A stretch of DNA of 64,000 nucleotides from Sphingomonas sp. (GCF_003248515.1 NZ_QFOB01000002.1:62001-126000), one strand, 5' to 3'; counted from the stretch's first letter, positions 44,157-53,513 are shown. The notes: generated from the sequence alone by a model not told the origin. Program-made: numbers and translations.

Positions 44157-44842
44157 ACCCGTTTCGCCGTCCCTCATCGCGCTTCGGCCGCGAACCTGTG
44201 CCTGAGACCCCGTATCAGCGTGCCGGCCAGGCCTGGGACGATCGTATCGGCTCGGCGCGGGTGCAGGCGCGTAGCTGGCGGCTGATGGCCTTTGGCGCGA
44301 CCGCCCTGCTGTCGCTCTCGATCGTCGACAATCTGAGGCTACGGTTCGGCTCGCATATCGTGCCCTATGTCGTCGAGGTCGATCGCCTGGGCGCGGCGCG
44401 GTCTGTCGCGCCGGCGGCGACGGACTATCGCCCGACCGATCCGCAGATTGCATGGCATCTCGCGCGCTTCATCGAGAATGTGCGATCACGGCCCGCCGAT
44501 CCGATTGTGCTCCGTCAGAATCTTGCCGCCGCCTATGACTTCACGACCGAGCAGGGCGCGGCTGCGCTCAACGATTATGCCCGCGCCAACGACCCGTTTG
44601 CCGGGCTGGCCGACCGTCAGATCTCGGTCGACGTGAAGAATGTCGTCCGCGCGTCGGGCGACAGCTTCCGCGTCGCCTGGGACGAGCGCCGCTACGAGCA
44701 CGGACAACTCGCGGCGACCACCCATTGGTCGGCGATCCTGACCATCGTGATCCGCACCCCGAGCGATGCGGCGACACTCAGCCGCAATCCGCTCGGCCTC
44801 TACGTCCACGCGATCAACTGGTCGCAAGATCTCGGAGAATGA
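44153..44842 (+). CDS. trbF: TrbF/VirB8-family protein
   Basis: A 229-residue bitopic protein: a short cytoplasmic N-terminus (TPYQRAGQAWDDRIGSARVQ is the family signature), one membrane helix (LMAFGATALLSLSIVDNL), then a periplasmic NTF2-like domain (VVRASGDSFRVAWDERRYEH). VirB8 proteins nucleate the secretion channel. Overlaps trbG by 4 nt. Confidence 0.94.
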   Translation: MNPFRRPSSRFGREPVPETPYQRAGQAWDDRIGSARVQARSWRLMAFGATALLSLSIVDNLRLRFGSHIVPYVVEVDRLGAARSVAPAATDYRPTDPQIAWHLARFIENVRSRPADPIVLRQNLAAAYDFTTEQGAAALNDYARANDPFAGLADRQISVDVKNVVRASGDSFRVAWDERRYEHGQLAATTHWSAILTIVIRTPSDAATLSRNPLGLYVHAINWSQDLGE

Positions 44843-45687
44843 CCATGCGCACCGTTCCCATTGTGATGCCGCTTCTTCTGCTCGCGGCGGCGCCAGTAGT
44901 CGCTCAGACTGCACCGTCATCGGCTCGACCGGTCGCCGCAGCGACCGAAGCGGCGCGGGTCAGCCCGCGTGCCGCTGGATGGCAAGGCGCGACGCAGCTG
45001 TTCGTCTATGCCCCGGGCGGTCTCTATCAGGTCTATGCCGCGGTCGGCCAGGTCACCGACATCGTGCTGCAGGAGGGCGAGACGCTGTCCGATACGGGCG
45101 CCGTGGCGGCGGGCGATACCGTGCGTTGGGTGATCGGCGAGGCGGCGAGTGGGAGCGGAACGGGTCGCCGCACGCACGTACTCGTGAAGCCGACCGATCC
45201 TGGCCTCAGGACCAATTTGGTCATCAACACCGACAGACGCACCTACCATATCGAGCTTCGCTCGACGCCCGGCATCTATATGGCGAGCGTGGGCTGGTCC
45301 TATCCCCAGGATGAGCTGATCGCGGTGCGCGCCCGGATCGAGGCTGCGAACGCGGTGGCGAACACGCAGGTCCAGACCGGCATCGATCCGGCCAACCTCG
45401 ACTTCGCCTACCGGCTGACCGGGGCCAATCCGGCGTGGAAGCCAGTCCAGGTGTTCGACGACGGCGCGAAGACCTACATCCTCTTCCCGGCCACGATCGC
45501 GCAGAGCGAACTGCCGCCGCTATTCCTGATCGGCGAGAGGAAGAATGCCGAATTGGTCAACTATCGGGTGTCGGGCCGCTACATGGTGGTCGACCGGCTG
45601 TTCTCCGTTGCCGAATTGCGGCTGGGCACGAAGAGGCAGCAGATCGTGCGGATCGAGCGCACGCGTGCCCGGGAGATCGGCAAATGA
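44839..45687 (+). CDS. trbG: TrbG/VirB9-family protein
   Basis: A 282-residue periplasmic protein with a signal peptide (VIMPLLLLAAAPVVAQ-like; IVMPLLLLAAAPVVAQ). The VirB9/TrbG core includes QLFVYAPGGLYQVYAAVGQV, LVKPTDPGLRTNLVINTDRR and FVYRLTG-like FAYRLTGANPAWKP, ending RYMVVDRLFSVAELRLG. It forms the outer layer of the core complex with TrbI. Start ATG 44839 overlaps the trbF stop; a second ATG is 6 nt on. Confidence 0.94.
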   Translation: MTMRTVPIVMPLLLLAAAPVVAQTAPSSARPVAAATEAARVSPRAAGWQGATQLFVYAPGGLYQVYAAVGQVTDIVLQEGETLSDTGAVAAGDTVRWVIGEAASGSGTGRRTHVLVKPTDPGLRTNLVINTDRRTYHIELRSTPGIYMASVGWSYPQDELIAVRARIEAANAVANTQVQTGIDPANLDFAYRLTGANPAWKPVQVFDDGAKTYILFPATIAQSELPPLFLIGERKNAELVNYRVSGRYMVVDRLFSVAELRLGTKRQQIVRIERTRAREIGK

Positions 45688-46865
45688 GCGGTCCCGACGA
45701 TCGCCCGGTCGATCCGGCGGCGCGGCCGCCGATCGCTACCCGCGCACCCGCGCCAACACCGCGGCGGCTATCGCGCAAGGCGCTGGTGACGCTCACCGGG
45801 GTCAGCGCGCTCGGGGTGGCGGCGGCGCTCGGCTACAGTCTGACGATGAGCCACCGCACCGAAGTCCCTCAGGAAACGGTGTCCGTTGAACGCCGCAATA
45901 CCGACGCGCTTGCCGACGCGCCGAAAAACTATGGGGATCTGGCTCGGACTGCGGCCGCCGGTATCGCGGCGCCGACGACTGCGACCGAGCCGGTCACACC
46001 GCAGCTGCCTTCCGGCCCTGCATCCGGATCATCGGCTCCCGTCAATAACGGAGCAGCGGCGGACCAACAGCGTGGTCGACAACAACGCGACAGTGCGCGG
46101 TCAAGCAAGCTGTTCGCCGGCGCGGGCGACGGCGTGAGAGCCGTGGCCTCAGCACCGGAACCCGTCGCCGCGCCTCCCGGAGAAGCGCCCAGTAATGATG
46201 CGCGCGCCGGAAACGCTGATGCGCAGGATCGTAAGGCGGCGTTCGTGGCCGGTGGCGCAGTGCAGCCGGCCGTGAACGGTGGCAGGCTGAACGCGCCTGC
46301 TGGTCGCTATGTCATCTCCGCCGGATCGACGATCGCCGGCGCCCTGATCACCGGCCTGTCTTCCGACCTTCCCGGCCAGGTCGTGGCCCAGGTGACAGAG
46401 GATGTGTTCGACAGTGCGACCGGCCGCAGCCGGCTGATTCCGCAGGGCACACGGCTGATCGGCACTTATGATGCCCGTGTCACCTACGGGCAGAGCCGTG
46501 CGCTGGTGGTCTGGACGCGGATGATCTTTCCCGACGGCCGTTCGATCGACCTTGACCGGCTGATCGGGACGGATGCAGCGGGACAATCGGGTTTGGTGGA
46601 TCGCGTGAACGGCCACACCGGCAAATTACTGATGGCGGGATTGCTCTCCACCCTGTTCGGGGTCGGTGCCAATGCGGCTACGTCTGGAGGCGGCAGTAAC
46701 AACGACCTCGCTTACGCCATCCGGGAGAGCGCGGGCCGATCGGTGGAAAGCGCGGGTGACAAGATCGTCAGTCGCCAGCTCGATGTTCAGCCGACCATCA
46801 CCGTCCGGCCGGGCGCGCGCGTGCGCGTGCTGGTGTCGCGGGATTTGCTGCTCGAGCCGACGTAA
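45684..46865 (+). CDS. trbI: TrbI/VirB10-family protein
   Basis: A 393-residue VirB10-type core protein. A cytoplasmic N-terminus is followed by one membrane helix (LVTLTGVSALGVAAALGYSL), a long Pro/Ala/Thr linker, then the beta-barrel domain: YVISAGSTIAGALITGLSSD, LIPQGTRLIGTYDARVTYGQ, RSIDLDRLIGTDAAGQSGLV and the end VRPGARVRVLVSRDLLL. It links the inner and outer membranes. Last gene of the trb operon; overlaps trbG by 4 nt. Confidence 0.95.
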   Translation: MSGPDDRPVDPAARPPIATRAPAPTPRRLSRKALVTLTGVSALGVAAALGYSLTMSHRTEVPQETVSVERRNTDALADAPKNYGDLARTAAAGIAAPTTATEPVTPQLPSGPASGSSAPVNNGAAADQQRGRQQRDSARSSKLFAGAGDGVRAVASAPEPVAAPPGEAPSNDARAGNADAQDRKAAFVAGGAVQPAVNGGRLNAPAGRYVISAGSTIAGALITGLSSDLPGQVVAQVTEDVFDSATGRSRLIPQGTRLIGTYDARVTYGQSRALVVWTRMIFPDGRSIDLDRLIGTDAAGQSGLVDRVNGHTGKLLMAGLLSTLFGVGANAATSGGGSNNDLAYAIRESAGRSVESAGDKIVSRQLDVQPTITVRPGARVRVLVSRDLLLEPT

Positions 46866-46884
46866 GGCACCGACCTTCGAACCC

Positions 46885-47085
46885 TCATGTGATTGGATCG
46901 AGCTGAATCGCCTGAAGCGTGTCGATGGCATGGTCGAGATAGATCACCGCGATCTCTTCCTCGGGTGCGATTAGCATAGCCTTTGCAAGACCGATCAGCC
47001 GTTCGGCTTCGACCCGGCGATCGATCGCAGCATAGTCGGAGCTAGCAGCGCGCACCGCGGGGTTTGGCGTCGTTCGCTCTTCCAT
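46885..47085 (-). CDS. Small hypothetical protein next to trbI
   Basis: A 66-residue acidic helical protein; the core AERLIGLAKAMLIAPEEEIAVIYLDHAIDTLQ is amphipathic. I believe homologues commonly follow trbI in alphaproteobacterial conjugative elements, paired with a divergent XRE gene as here. Start ATG 47085; convergent with trbI. Function unknown; it could be a partner of the adjacent regulator. Confidence 0.6.
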   Translation of the reverse strand: MEERTTPNPAVRAASSDYAAIDRRVEAERLIGLAKAMLIAPEEEIAVIYLDHAIDTLQAIQLDPIT

Positions 47086-47118
47086 CCAAAGCTCCGGATT
47101 GACGGGTTTTATAATACG

Positions 47119-47126
47119 TAGCGCTA
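47119..47126. promoter_or_regulatory. Short palindrome in the divergent region before the XRE gene
   Basis: TAGCGCTA, a perfect 8-bp palindrome 10 bp before the XRE start, in the 51-bp region shared with the divergent small gene. It is a possible autoregulatory operator. Confidence 0.35.
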
Positions 47127-47136
47127 AAGTACCCGG

Positions 47137-47403
47137 ATGGCTTCTAACCTTGCGATGGATATTCGCAAGCTGTTCGGAAGCAACCTCCGCCGCTATCGGC
47201 TCGCCGCCAATTTGAGCCAAGAGGCGGTCGGCGCGAAAATGGGCGTCGACCGCGCCTATGTCGGCCTGATCGAGCGAGGCGAGCAAAATGTCACGCTGCT
47301 CACGATTTGGGGCGTATGCGAAGCGCTTGATGTACGGCCAGCCGCCTTGTTTGCGGAAGTCCCATACTACGGGGATGATCGAGATCAGAGGCCGCCGAGC
47401 TAA
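47137..47403 (+). CDS. XRE-family helix-turn-helix regulator
   Basis: An 88-residue single-domain Cro/CI-type repressor: FGSNLRRYRLAANLSQEAVG, AKMGVDRAYVGLIERGEQNV and TIWGVCEALDVRPAALFAEV cover the five-helix fold, with recognition helix RAYVGLIERG. Small regulators of this type usually control element-specific genes. It is divergent from the 66-residue gene, with a palindrome between them. ATG 47137; a later ATG at 47155 (MDIRKLF) is possible. Confidence 0.85.
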   Translation: MASNLAMDIRKLFGSNLRRYRLAANLSQEAVGAKMGVDRAYVGLIERGEQNVTLLTIWGVCEALDVRPAALFAEVPYYGDDRDQRPPS

Positions 47404-47470
47404 AGATTTTGGAATTCACCGGACCGTCGATTTAGAGAGGTTGAACTGCCAGCGTGGGCGAGGCGGTTCT

Positions 47471-48394
47471 TTAGATGTGTTTGCGCACGTATGTTAGAAA
47501 GCTGTGCCGGATCGGATTTCGGTCAGTAGCAATCCATACCCCCTCCACTTTTGCGACCGCCGCGTCGTCAGCGATCGGAAGATAGGTGATGCCGTCTCGG
47601 GGGATTGCCGCGGACTGGAAGCAGATCGTCGTGCCGAGGCCCATAAGGATCATGTCGAAAATGGCGCCGCGCGACACATCGTGCAGTTCGCAATCGAGCG
47701 GCCACTCACCGATTCGGGACAGCAGCGCATGATGGCTGGTCCGATCGCTCTCGCTAGACCGCATCATGATGCGCAGCTTCGATACGTCATTCCAGCCGAG
47801 CGACGCTTTGCCCGCGAGTTGATGGTCTTCCCGCAGCGCTACAATCATGCGCTCTTCCCAAAGAGTTTCCTGGACAAGCGCCGTGGAGGTGAGATCCGGT
47901 AGGAATGTAACGAACATGAGGTCGATCAAGCGGTCGTTGAGCTGCCTGTGCAGTTCATGCGGAAATGCTTCGACGAGGCGTAGCCCCACATCGGGCCGAT
48001 CGGCGGCAAACGCCGTGATGCCATCACGGAGCGGACCTGAAACAAGCCCTGGATAGAAGCCAATCGTCAGCGATCCCGACCGGCTCTGAGCGGTGGCGAC
48101 CGCCCGAACCATTTGCTGGTCGATGGTGTGCAAGAGTGATCGCGCGGATGGCAGGATTGCGCGGCCGGTGGGCGTGAGCCCCACTGGTGCCCCGCGGCGC
48201 CGCTCGAAGAGGTCAGCGCCGACAATCTCTTCAAGACGTGCGATCGCCTGACTGACAGCCGGCTGGGTGCTCCCGAGCTGGCGCGCAGCAGCGGCAAAGC
48301 TGCGCGTTTCGACAACTTTAAGAAATGTTTCAAGCTGGCGAAATTCAGGACGGCGGGACCGGGCCCTTGTTCCGGATGGACCAGAAGAGGTCAT
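47471..48394 (-). CDS. LysR-family transcriptional regulator
   Basis: A 307-residue LysR-type regulator. The N-terminal winged HTH is RQLETFLKVVETRSFAAAAR followed by STQPAVSQAIARLEEIVGADLF; the C-terminal part is a periplasmic-binding-like effector domain beginning SGSLTIGFYPGLVSGPLRD. LysR proteins usually control a neighbouring gene divergent to them, but here the upstream side is degraded DNA, so its target may have been lost. Start ATG 48394 (two residues after the first possible start). Confidence 0.9.
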   Translation of the reverse strand: MTSSGPSGTRARSRRPEFRQLETFLKVVETRSFAAAARQLGSTQPAVSQAIARLEEIVGADLFERRRGAPVGLTPTGRAILPSARSLLHTIDQQMVRAVATAQSRSGSLTIGFYPGLVSGPLRDGITAFAADRPDVGLRLVEAFPHELHRQLNDRLIDLMFVTFLPDLTSTALVQETLWEERMIVALREDHQLAGKASLGWNDVSKLRIMMRSSESDRTSHHALLSRIGEWPLDCELHDVSRGAIFDMILMGLGTTICFQSAAIPRDGITYLPIADDAAVAKVEGVWIATDRNPIRHSFLTYVRKHI

Positions 48395-48551
48395 GGTCAC
48401 GATACAGGAGCAGACACCGCTGGTGCCAAGAGGTTTTCGCTAATAACAGGAGCATGGATAAGCTCAAGTTGGCGATCATGAGGAAATACGTCACCTCGAT
48501 CAGATGCGGCCGGATCAACTTTCGAAACCGCGCGCCGATTATTTATACTTA

Positions 48552-48692
48552 GAGACCGTTTGAGAAAGCCGATTCCGGCCGGCGTCCCCGCCCGACCTTC
48601 CGATAGAATGACACTGGATCGAGAGAATGGGCGGGGGCGCGGGCCGAAACCGTCACCAGAACGCGCTCTTTCGCGCTTTCTCAAACGGTCTC
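48552..48692. mobile_element. 141-bp MITE with IS5-like ends
   Basis: Perfect 18-bp terminal inverted repeats GAGACCGTTTGAGAAAGC (48552-48569 and the complement at 48675-48692), flanked by TTA duplications (48549-48551 and 48693-48695). The interior is GC-rich and has no transposase. The GAG ends and TNA target duplication fit IS5-family (IS1031-type) elements, so mobilisation would need a transposase elsewhere. Confidence 0.8.
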
Positions 48693-48908
48693 TTAAAGCC
48701 AGGTGAGCGCGAATGGCCAGCCTCGGTTGGCGCGAAGCGCTACGCCAACGAGCGTGATACACAACTTCACATCGAACTCGGACCGGCCGTCCTCCACGTC
48801 CTGAAACCGTTTCATGGTCGAAGAATAGGTTAGGATCGTTGCCAACGCGGCAAGGGCCAGAGGCTCGCCCACGATCTGTTCGGTCGGCGCGCCGCACACC
48901 AAGTCCAA
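48693..48908 (-). pseudogene. Remnant open frame beside the MITE
   Basis: A minus-strand frame encodes about 70 plausible residues (DLVCGAPTEQIVGEPLALAA, LTYSSTMKRFQDVEDGR, ANRGWPFALTWL) but lacks a proper start; a TAG lies just upstream in frame. Its TAA lies in the MITE target duplication and would also form without the insertion. It looks like the tail of a lost gene; no family is recognised. Confidence 0.3.
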
Positions 48909-48990
48909 ATGGTCGCGCAGGACGACCGGTAGATTGAACTAGGTGACGTAGCAAGTCACAAGCTGCGGTGCCTGGCATGAGGTATGTTCC

Positions 48991-49374
48991 TCAGGCAGCG
49001 CGTCTGATCGGCAAGATCGCGCTCGCAAAGCCCGTCTTCGGACAGAGTGGTTTGTCCCAGAACATGCGTTCAAGTCCAAGCTCTTCCACGATAGCCGGGG
49101 TCAGCGCACGGGCTTCGAAACATTCTGCGCGCTGTGATACTGGCGTTGAGCGCTGCCACGATTCATCGGGCGTATCGGTATCCGTCGCGATGGATGGATC
49201 GGCTTCGGCTTTCACGGGCCGTATTTTGGCAATGCAATGGCCAGCGGCTGATCCTTCGGCAGTTCTGCGGGAACAGGAGCTGAAGCGTCTCAAATGCTTC
49301 CGTCCTCTTCTCAACATATGTTCGTTCCCTTCCAGCCTGCGAAAGGTGCGACCGGCGCAAGTTAGGTCGAGCAC
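48991..49374 (-). pseudogene. Unrecognised frame, probably degenerate
   Basis: A 127-codon minus-strand frame. Its second half (CFEARALTPAIVEELGLERM, FWDKPLCPKTGFASAIL) reads like real protein, whereas the first half is basic, serine-rich and low-quality. No family is recognised. The surrounding 48.4-49.5 kb stretch otherwise holds only the MITE and, at about 49390-49490, a conspicuously AT-rich patch. Confidence 0.3.
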
Positions 49375-49478
49375 TCATGCATCACCATTGCCGATGAAGG
49401 TAGTTAAAGATGTTTGTTCATTTATAATCGTCTTAAGAGAAATAAGAAGTAAGTATTTGCATATTATCAATGATGTTT

Positions 49479-50804
49479 TTATTTCTTTATTATAAAACCG
49501 CCCTTCATAACAAAGAAGACTTGATTTAATACTGAAATGTCTTGCAGCGGATCACCGCTAACAGCAATGATATCGGCGTATCGCCCGGTAGCGATCGAAC
49601 CAATGCGATCACTTGCTCCGATAAGATCAGCGGCATTGCGGGTGGCAGAGAATATGGCATCCATTGGTGTCATGCCTGCGCGAACAAGGAGCGAGAACTC
49701 GCGTGCATTTGTTCCATGTGCTGGAAGACCTGCATCAGTGCCGAAAGCAATTTTCACGCCTGCTCGATAGGCCCTGCCCAGATTGGCCGTGACTACGGGC
49801 GCGATCCTCAGTGCTTTTGCAGCCGATGATGGATTTAGCAGTTCGGGATGTTCGCGCGCGATGCCGGCCCCGACATCCGCGACAAGGAGGGTCGGCACGA
49901 GATAAGTGCCATGAGCTTTCATCGCCGCGAATGATGCATCCGTGGCAAACGAACCGTGCTCGATCGAATCCACCCCGAGCCGGACGGAATTGTTGATCGC
50001 CGCCGTGCCATGCGCGTGCGCGGCGACCTTCAAGCCCAGACTGTGAGCGGTTTGGACGACCGCACCGATTTCCGCATCCGACATCAATACCGCGTCGGGA
50101 TCGTCGTTGATGGAAATCACGCCCCCACTCGGCATGATTTTGATGACATCGACCCCTTCGCGCTTCAATTCCCGCACCGCCCGGATTGCAGCTTCCGGGC
50201 CATCGATGATCATTGCCGACCAGGTCGGGTCATCAAGACCGGGGTCGAGGCCGTTATGCAGATCGCTGTGACCACCGGTTGGCCCTAAGGGTACGCCAGC
50301 AACCCACAGCCTTGGGCCAGAAACGGTCCCGTTATCAATGGCATGTTTAAGAGCAACTGCGGCCGCAGCCGGGCCTTCGAGATTGCCTAGATCGCGAACA
50401 CTGGTGAAGCCAGCCTCCAGCGTCAGCCTCGCATTAGCGGCCGCGTCATAGGCGCGATCGAATGCCGAATGCGTCACCCTGTTGGCGACCGGGTTACCAC
50501 GACCAGGCGTCGAGAAAAGATGTACGTGCGTATCGATGAGACCGGGAAGGACCGTGTATCCCTCAAGATCTATCACGCGCATGCCGACGGGCGCATCAAA
50601 GCCATCTCGAATGGCGAAAATCCTGTCACCATGTACTTCTATCGTTACATGTTCGCGTGGCTGAGGAGATACGCCGTCGATCAGCACGCCGGCATGGATG
50701 ACTAGATTCTCTGCATGCGCGACGCTGCCCGAAGGATAGGATATCAGAATGACCCCGGCGATTAGGGATCGCAAAAACTGCTGCCTGGTCCACAGATTCC
50801 GCAT
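49479..50804 (-). CDS. Secreted metal-dependent amidohydrolase (imidazolonepropionase/prolidase-like)
   Basis: A 441-residue amidohydrolase-superfamily enzyme with an N-terminal signal peptide (FLRSLIAGVILISYPSGSVAHA). Metal ligands are visible: H93 and H95 in GLIDTHVHLFS, a carbamylated-lysine candidate in GVDVIKIMPSGG, HAHG and EHGS histidines, and the aspartate in IAFGTDAGLPAHG. Relatives hydrolyse Xaa-Pro dipeptides, N-acyl amino acids or, in ochratoxinase-type members, amide-linked aromatics. It heads the leftward side of the putative catabolic region, divergent from the first TonB receptor. Confidence 0.85.
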   Translation of the reverse strand: MRNLWTRQQFLRSLIAGVILISYPSGSVAHAENLVIHAGVLIDGVSPQPREHVTIEVHGDRIFAIRDGFDAPVGMRVIDLEGYTVLPGLIDTHVHLFSTPGRGNPVANRVTHSAFDRAYDAAANARLTLEAGFTSVRDLGNLEGPAAAAVALKHAIDNGTVSGPRLWVAGVPLGPTGGHSDLHNGLDPGLDDPTWSAMIIDGPEAAIRAVRELKREGVDVIKIMPSGGVISINDDPDAVLMSDAEIGAVVQTAHSLGLKVAAHAHGTAAINNSVRLGVDSIEHGSFATDASFAAMKAHGTYLVPTLLVADVGAGIAREHPELLNPSSAAKALRIAPVVTANLGRAYRAGVKIAFGTDAGLPAHGTNAREFSLLVRAGMTPMDAIFSATRNAADLIGASDRIGSIATGRYADIIAVSGDPLQDISVLNQVFFVMKGGFIIKK

Positions 50805-51194
50805 CCTTCAGAGTCCTTCCAAGTCAATCTTTGTGATTACAACTCATCATCGACCGATGCTTCACTAAACCTGCGCGCTAAAAGGCCTGAATTCTTACAA
50901 ATTATGGACTTGGACCCGCCCAAGGCAGATACAACCAACAACGAGCTTGGACGCCTGTATCGCATGGATGGCATGCACAGTTGGCCAGTTGGCAGGTGCC
51001 TAACTATCCCCTTGCGCTGTGCATTCGAAACACACTGTACAGATCAGAGCAATTAGTGCGGCTTGTATCTCCCGCGATGCCGACAACATCTCCAGCTTGA
51101 TAAAGACTGGGGCAAATTACCACGAAGAAATGACAAGAATGCGTACGGCACCAAGCTCCGGGCCATCATCGCAATCTAAAGGGGGAGAATCATT
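50805..51194. other. Intergenic region without a gene
   Basis: A 390-bp, comparatively AT-rich divergent promoter region between the amidohydrolase and the first TonB-dependent receptor. Near 50980-51000 there are short direct repeats (GTTGGCC/GTTGGCA). No frame, RNA or clear operator was recognised; GGGGGAG at its end serves as the receptor ribosome-binding site. Confidence 0.5.
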
Positions 51195-53513
51195 GTGATA
51201 CAGTCGCGCCATTTCGTTGGATCGTTGATCTGCTCGCTGCTTGCAGGTGCGAGTTGGCCAGCAGTGGCGCAAACATCGACACCGTTCCCTGCACAGCCAG
51301 CTGATACCGTCAATGCAGATGCTGCAAAATCGGAAAACACCCAGCTAGGCGACATCGTCGTTACAGCGACACGCCGTCAACAATCAGTCCAAGACGTTCC
51401 GCTTAGTATAACGGCCGTCACGTCCGAAACATTGGCGCGCAAGGCAGCGACAAATTTTTTCGACTATGGTTCGTCTATTCCTAATCTCTCCTTTGGTAAT
51501 ACCGCCGAGGGCACCACCGGATCGCGCACCATCGCTATCCGCGGCATCGCAGACCGCAACACCACCGGCTTTTATATCGACGAGACGCCGGTTTCCGAAT
51601 CGCTCGATCCCCGCATTGTCGATGTATCTCGCATTGAGGTTCTGCGTGGCCCGCAAGGCACGCTCTACGGCGCACGATCCATGGGCGGCACGGTCCGGCT
51701 GATTACAGAGCAACCCAGCACAACCAATTTTGAAGGTCGCGTCCATGGGGCGATCTCGACAACGCGCAATACCGACCGCCCAAATTATCAGCTCGACGGT
51801 GCAATCAACATTCCGATTGTGACCGACAAAATCGGTCTGCGCGTCGTTGGTGTCCACCAGCAAGACGCAGGCTATTTTGCCCGCGTCATCGGCCCTGCAG
51901 GCGGCCCCACTACAACCCGCGACAATATCGGACAGTCGCTGACCGACGGCTTCTCCGTGGCAGCGCTGCTGAAACCGACCGACCGTCTATCGATTACACC
52001 CCGCATCCTCTATCAGAACACCCGTCTCAATGGCTTTCCCTTTGCGGATGTGGCCGTTGCGGGCGGTACCACACCGGATGTGTTGAAACCGCAAAGCTTG
52101 GTACAGCGTCGCACGCTGGACGTGCCGGAAGCCTCGCGTGACAAATGGCTGCTGGCGACGCTCGACATCAAATACGATGCCGGCTTCGGCAGCTTCTCTT
52201 CAGCATCCTCCTATTTTCGTCGCCGCTCCAGCGATGTCGAGGATACGACTGATTTCATCACCGCTGCGTTCGGTCTCGGGAACAACCCGATCGCAACCGT
52301 TGCCGAGATCCGTAACCAAACCGATAGCTACACGCAGGAACTACGTTTCGCATCCTCATTCCGCGGGCCATTTCAGGTCGTCACCGGTGTGTACGTCAAT
52401 CGGAACGAAACTGGCCGCTCCTATCCATCGATCATCGTCAATGGCCTCAATGCCCGGCTCGGCGGCGCCTTTGGGACCGATCTGCTTTACAAGACTGACA
52501 CGCCGATCGTGCAGACCGAATACGCCGCCTACGCCGAGGGCACCTATAATCTCACCAACAAGCTGAAGATAATCGCTGGCCTTCGTGGTTTCAGTGTGAA
52601 GACGACATCTTCGACCATATCGGACGGCATTATCGTCGGCGGGCCTACCGTAATCCCGCGCCAGAGTCAGACACAGAGCGGCGTTACGCCAAAAGCGTCG
52701 ATCCAGTATGAATTCTCGCGCGGCAACCAGATTTATGCAACCGCAGCCAAGGGTTTCCGGCCGGGCGGTGTCAACGGTGTAGTGCCGACCGCCTTGGGCT
52801 GCGCCGCCAACCTCACTGCACTCGGCCGTACACCGGAGAGCACGCGCTTCTATGACTCCGACAGCGTGTGGAGCTACGAGGTCGGCGCCAAGGCGACTTT
52901 GCTGAACCGACGCCTCACCGCGAACGCCAGCGCCTTTCGGATCGACTGGAGCAATATCCAGCAGCGTATCCAGCTGCAATGCGGTTTCGGATTTCGCGGC
53001 AATGCCGGTGCAGCGCGGAGCCAGGGCGTCGAACTGGAACTGAACGTGCATCCAACCGACAATTTCGATCTCAGTTTGGGCTTTGGCTACACCGACGCGA
53101 AATTTACGCAGAGTTCACCGGGCACCCGCTTTGCCGAGGGGGATCGTGTGCCTCAAGTGCCCCATGTCACTGCAAATATCGGTGGGGACTACCGGGTAAC
53201 CCTGACTGATCGCATCGGCGGGTTCCTGCATGGCGATTTCAGCTATGTCGGGTCGAGCACCAGTAGCATCAACGCGAACACCGACGCCAATGGGCGACTG
53301 ATCCCACGGATTCGGCCATCTTATGAGTTGGTCAATCTCCGATTGGGCGTGAATTTCGGCAGGTCCGAGATTGCCCTGTTCGCCAAGAACCTGACCGATG
53401 AGCGCGCCAACCTGTCGGATGCGCTCGCGGTTGGTGCGGAAGTGCCGGGTAAAGCGCGGGTCACCGTCAATCCGCCGCGTACGCTTGGCGTGGAGTTCAG
53501 AAGCCGCTTCTAA
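51195..53513 (+). CDS. TonB-dependent outer membrane receptor
   Basis: A 772-residue receptor. The signal peptide ends PAVAQ. The plug begins GDIVVTATRRQQSVQDVPLS (TonB-box region and plug start) and contains VDVSRIEVLRGPQGTLYGA and MGGTVRLITEQPS. The barrel ends LGVEFRSRF with terminal phenylalanine. The GTG start at 51195 is preceded by GGGGGAG. Its divergent position next to a secreted amidohydrolase suggests uptake of that enzyme's product or substrate across the outer membrane. Substrate class cannot be read from sequence. Confidence 0.93.
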   Translation: MIQSRHFVGSLICSLLAGASWPAVAQTSTPFPAQPADTVNADAAKSENTQLGDIVVTATRRQQSVQDVPLSITAVTSETLARKAATNFFDYGSSIPNLSFGNTAEGTTGSRTIAIRGIADRNTTGFYIDETPVSESLDPRIVDVSRIEVLRGPQGTLYGARSMGGTVRLITEQPSTTNFEGRVHGAISTTRNTDRPNYQLDGAINIPIVTDKIGLRVVGVHQQDAGYFARVIGPAGGPTTTRDNIGQSLTDGFSVAALLKPTDRLSITPRILYQNTRLNGFPFADVAVAGGTTPDVLKPQSLVQRRTLDVPEASRDKWLLATLDIKYDAGFGSFSSASSYFRRRSSDVEDTTDFITAAFGLGNNPIATVAEIRNQTDSYTQELRFASSFRGPFQVVTGVYVNRNETGRSYPSIIVNGLNARLGGAFGTDLLYKTDTPIVQTEYAAYAEGTYNLTNKLKIIAGLRGFSVKTTSSTISDGIIVGGPTVIPRQSQTQSGVTPKASIQYEFSRGNQIYATAAKGFRPGGVNGVVPTALGCAANLTALGRTPESTRFYDSDSVWSYEVGAKATLLNRRLTANASAFRIDWSNIQQRIQLQCGFGFRGNAGAARSQGVELELNVHPTDNFDLSLGFGYTDAKFTQSSPGTRFAEGDRVPQVPHVTANIGGDYRVTLTDRIGGFLHGDFSYVGSSTSSINANTDANGRLIPRIRPSYELVNLRLGVNFGRSEIALFAKNLTDERANLSDALAVGAEVPGKARVTVNPPRTLGVEFRSRF

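Larger units (their letters stand above)
25030..47403 (+). mobile_element. Integrative element (ICE-like island) at tRNA-Ser, left end; right end not found
   Basis: The span begins at a tRNA-Ser 3' end, carries a tyrosine integrase first, then defence cargo, toxin-antitoxin genes and a ten-gene P-type mating-pair operon with its usual small trailing genes. The given right coordinate is the last gene typical of such elements, not a mapped boundary. I looked for a repeat of the tRNA 3' end downstream and saw none, so the element may continue through the metabolic cluster or beyond the window. No relaxase or coupling protein gene is present here. Confidence 0.7.
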
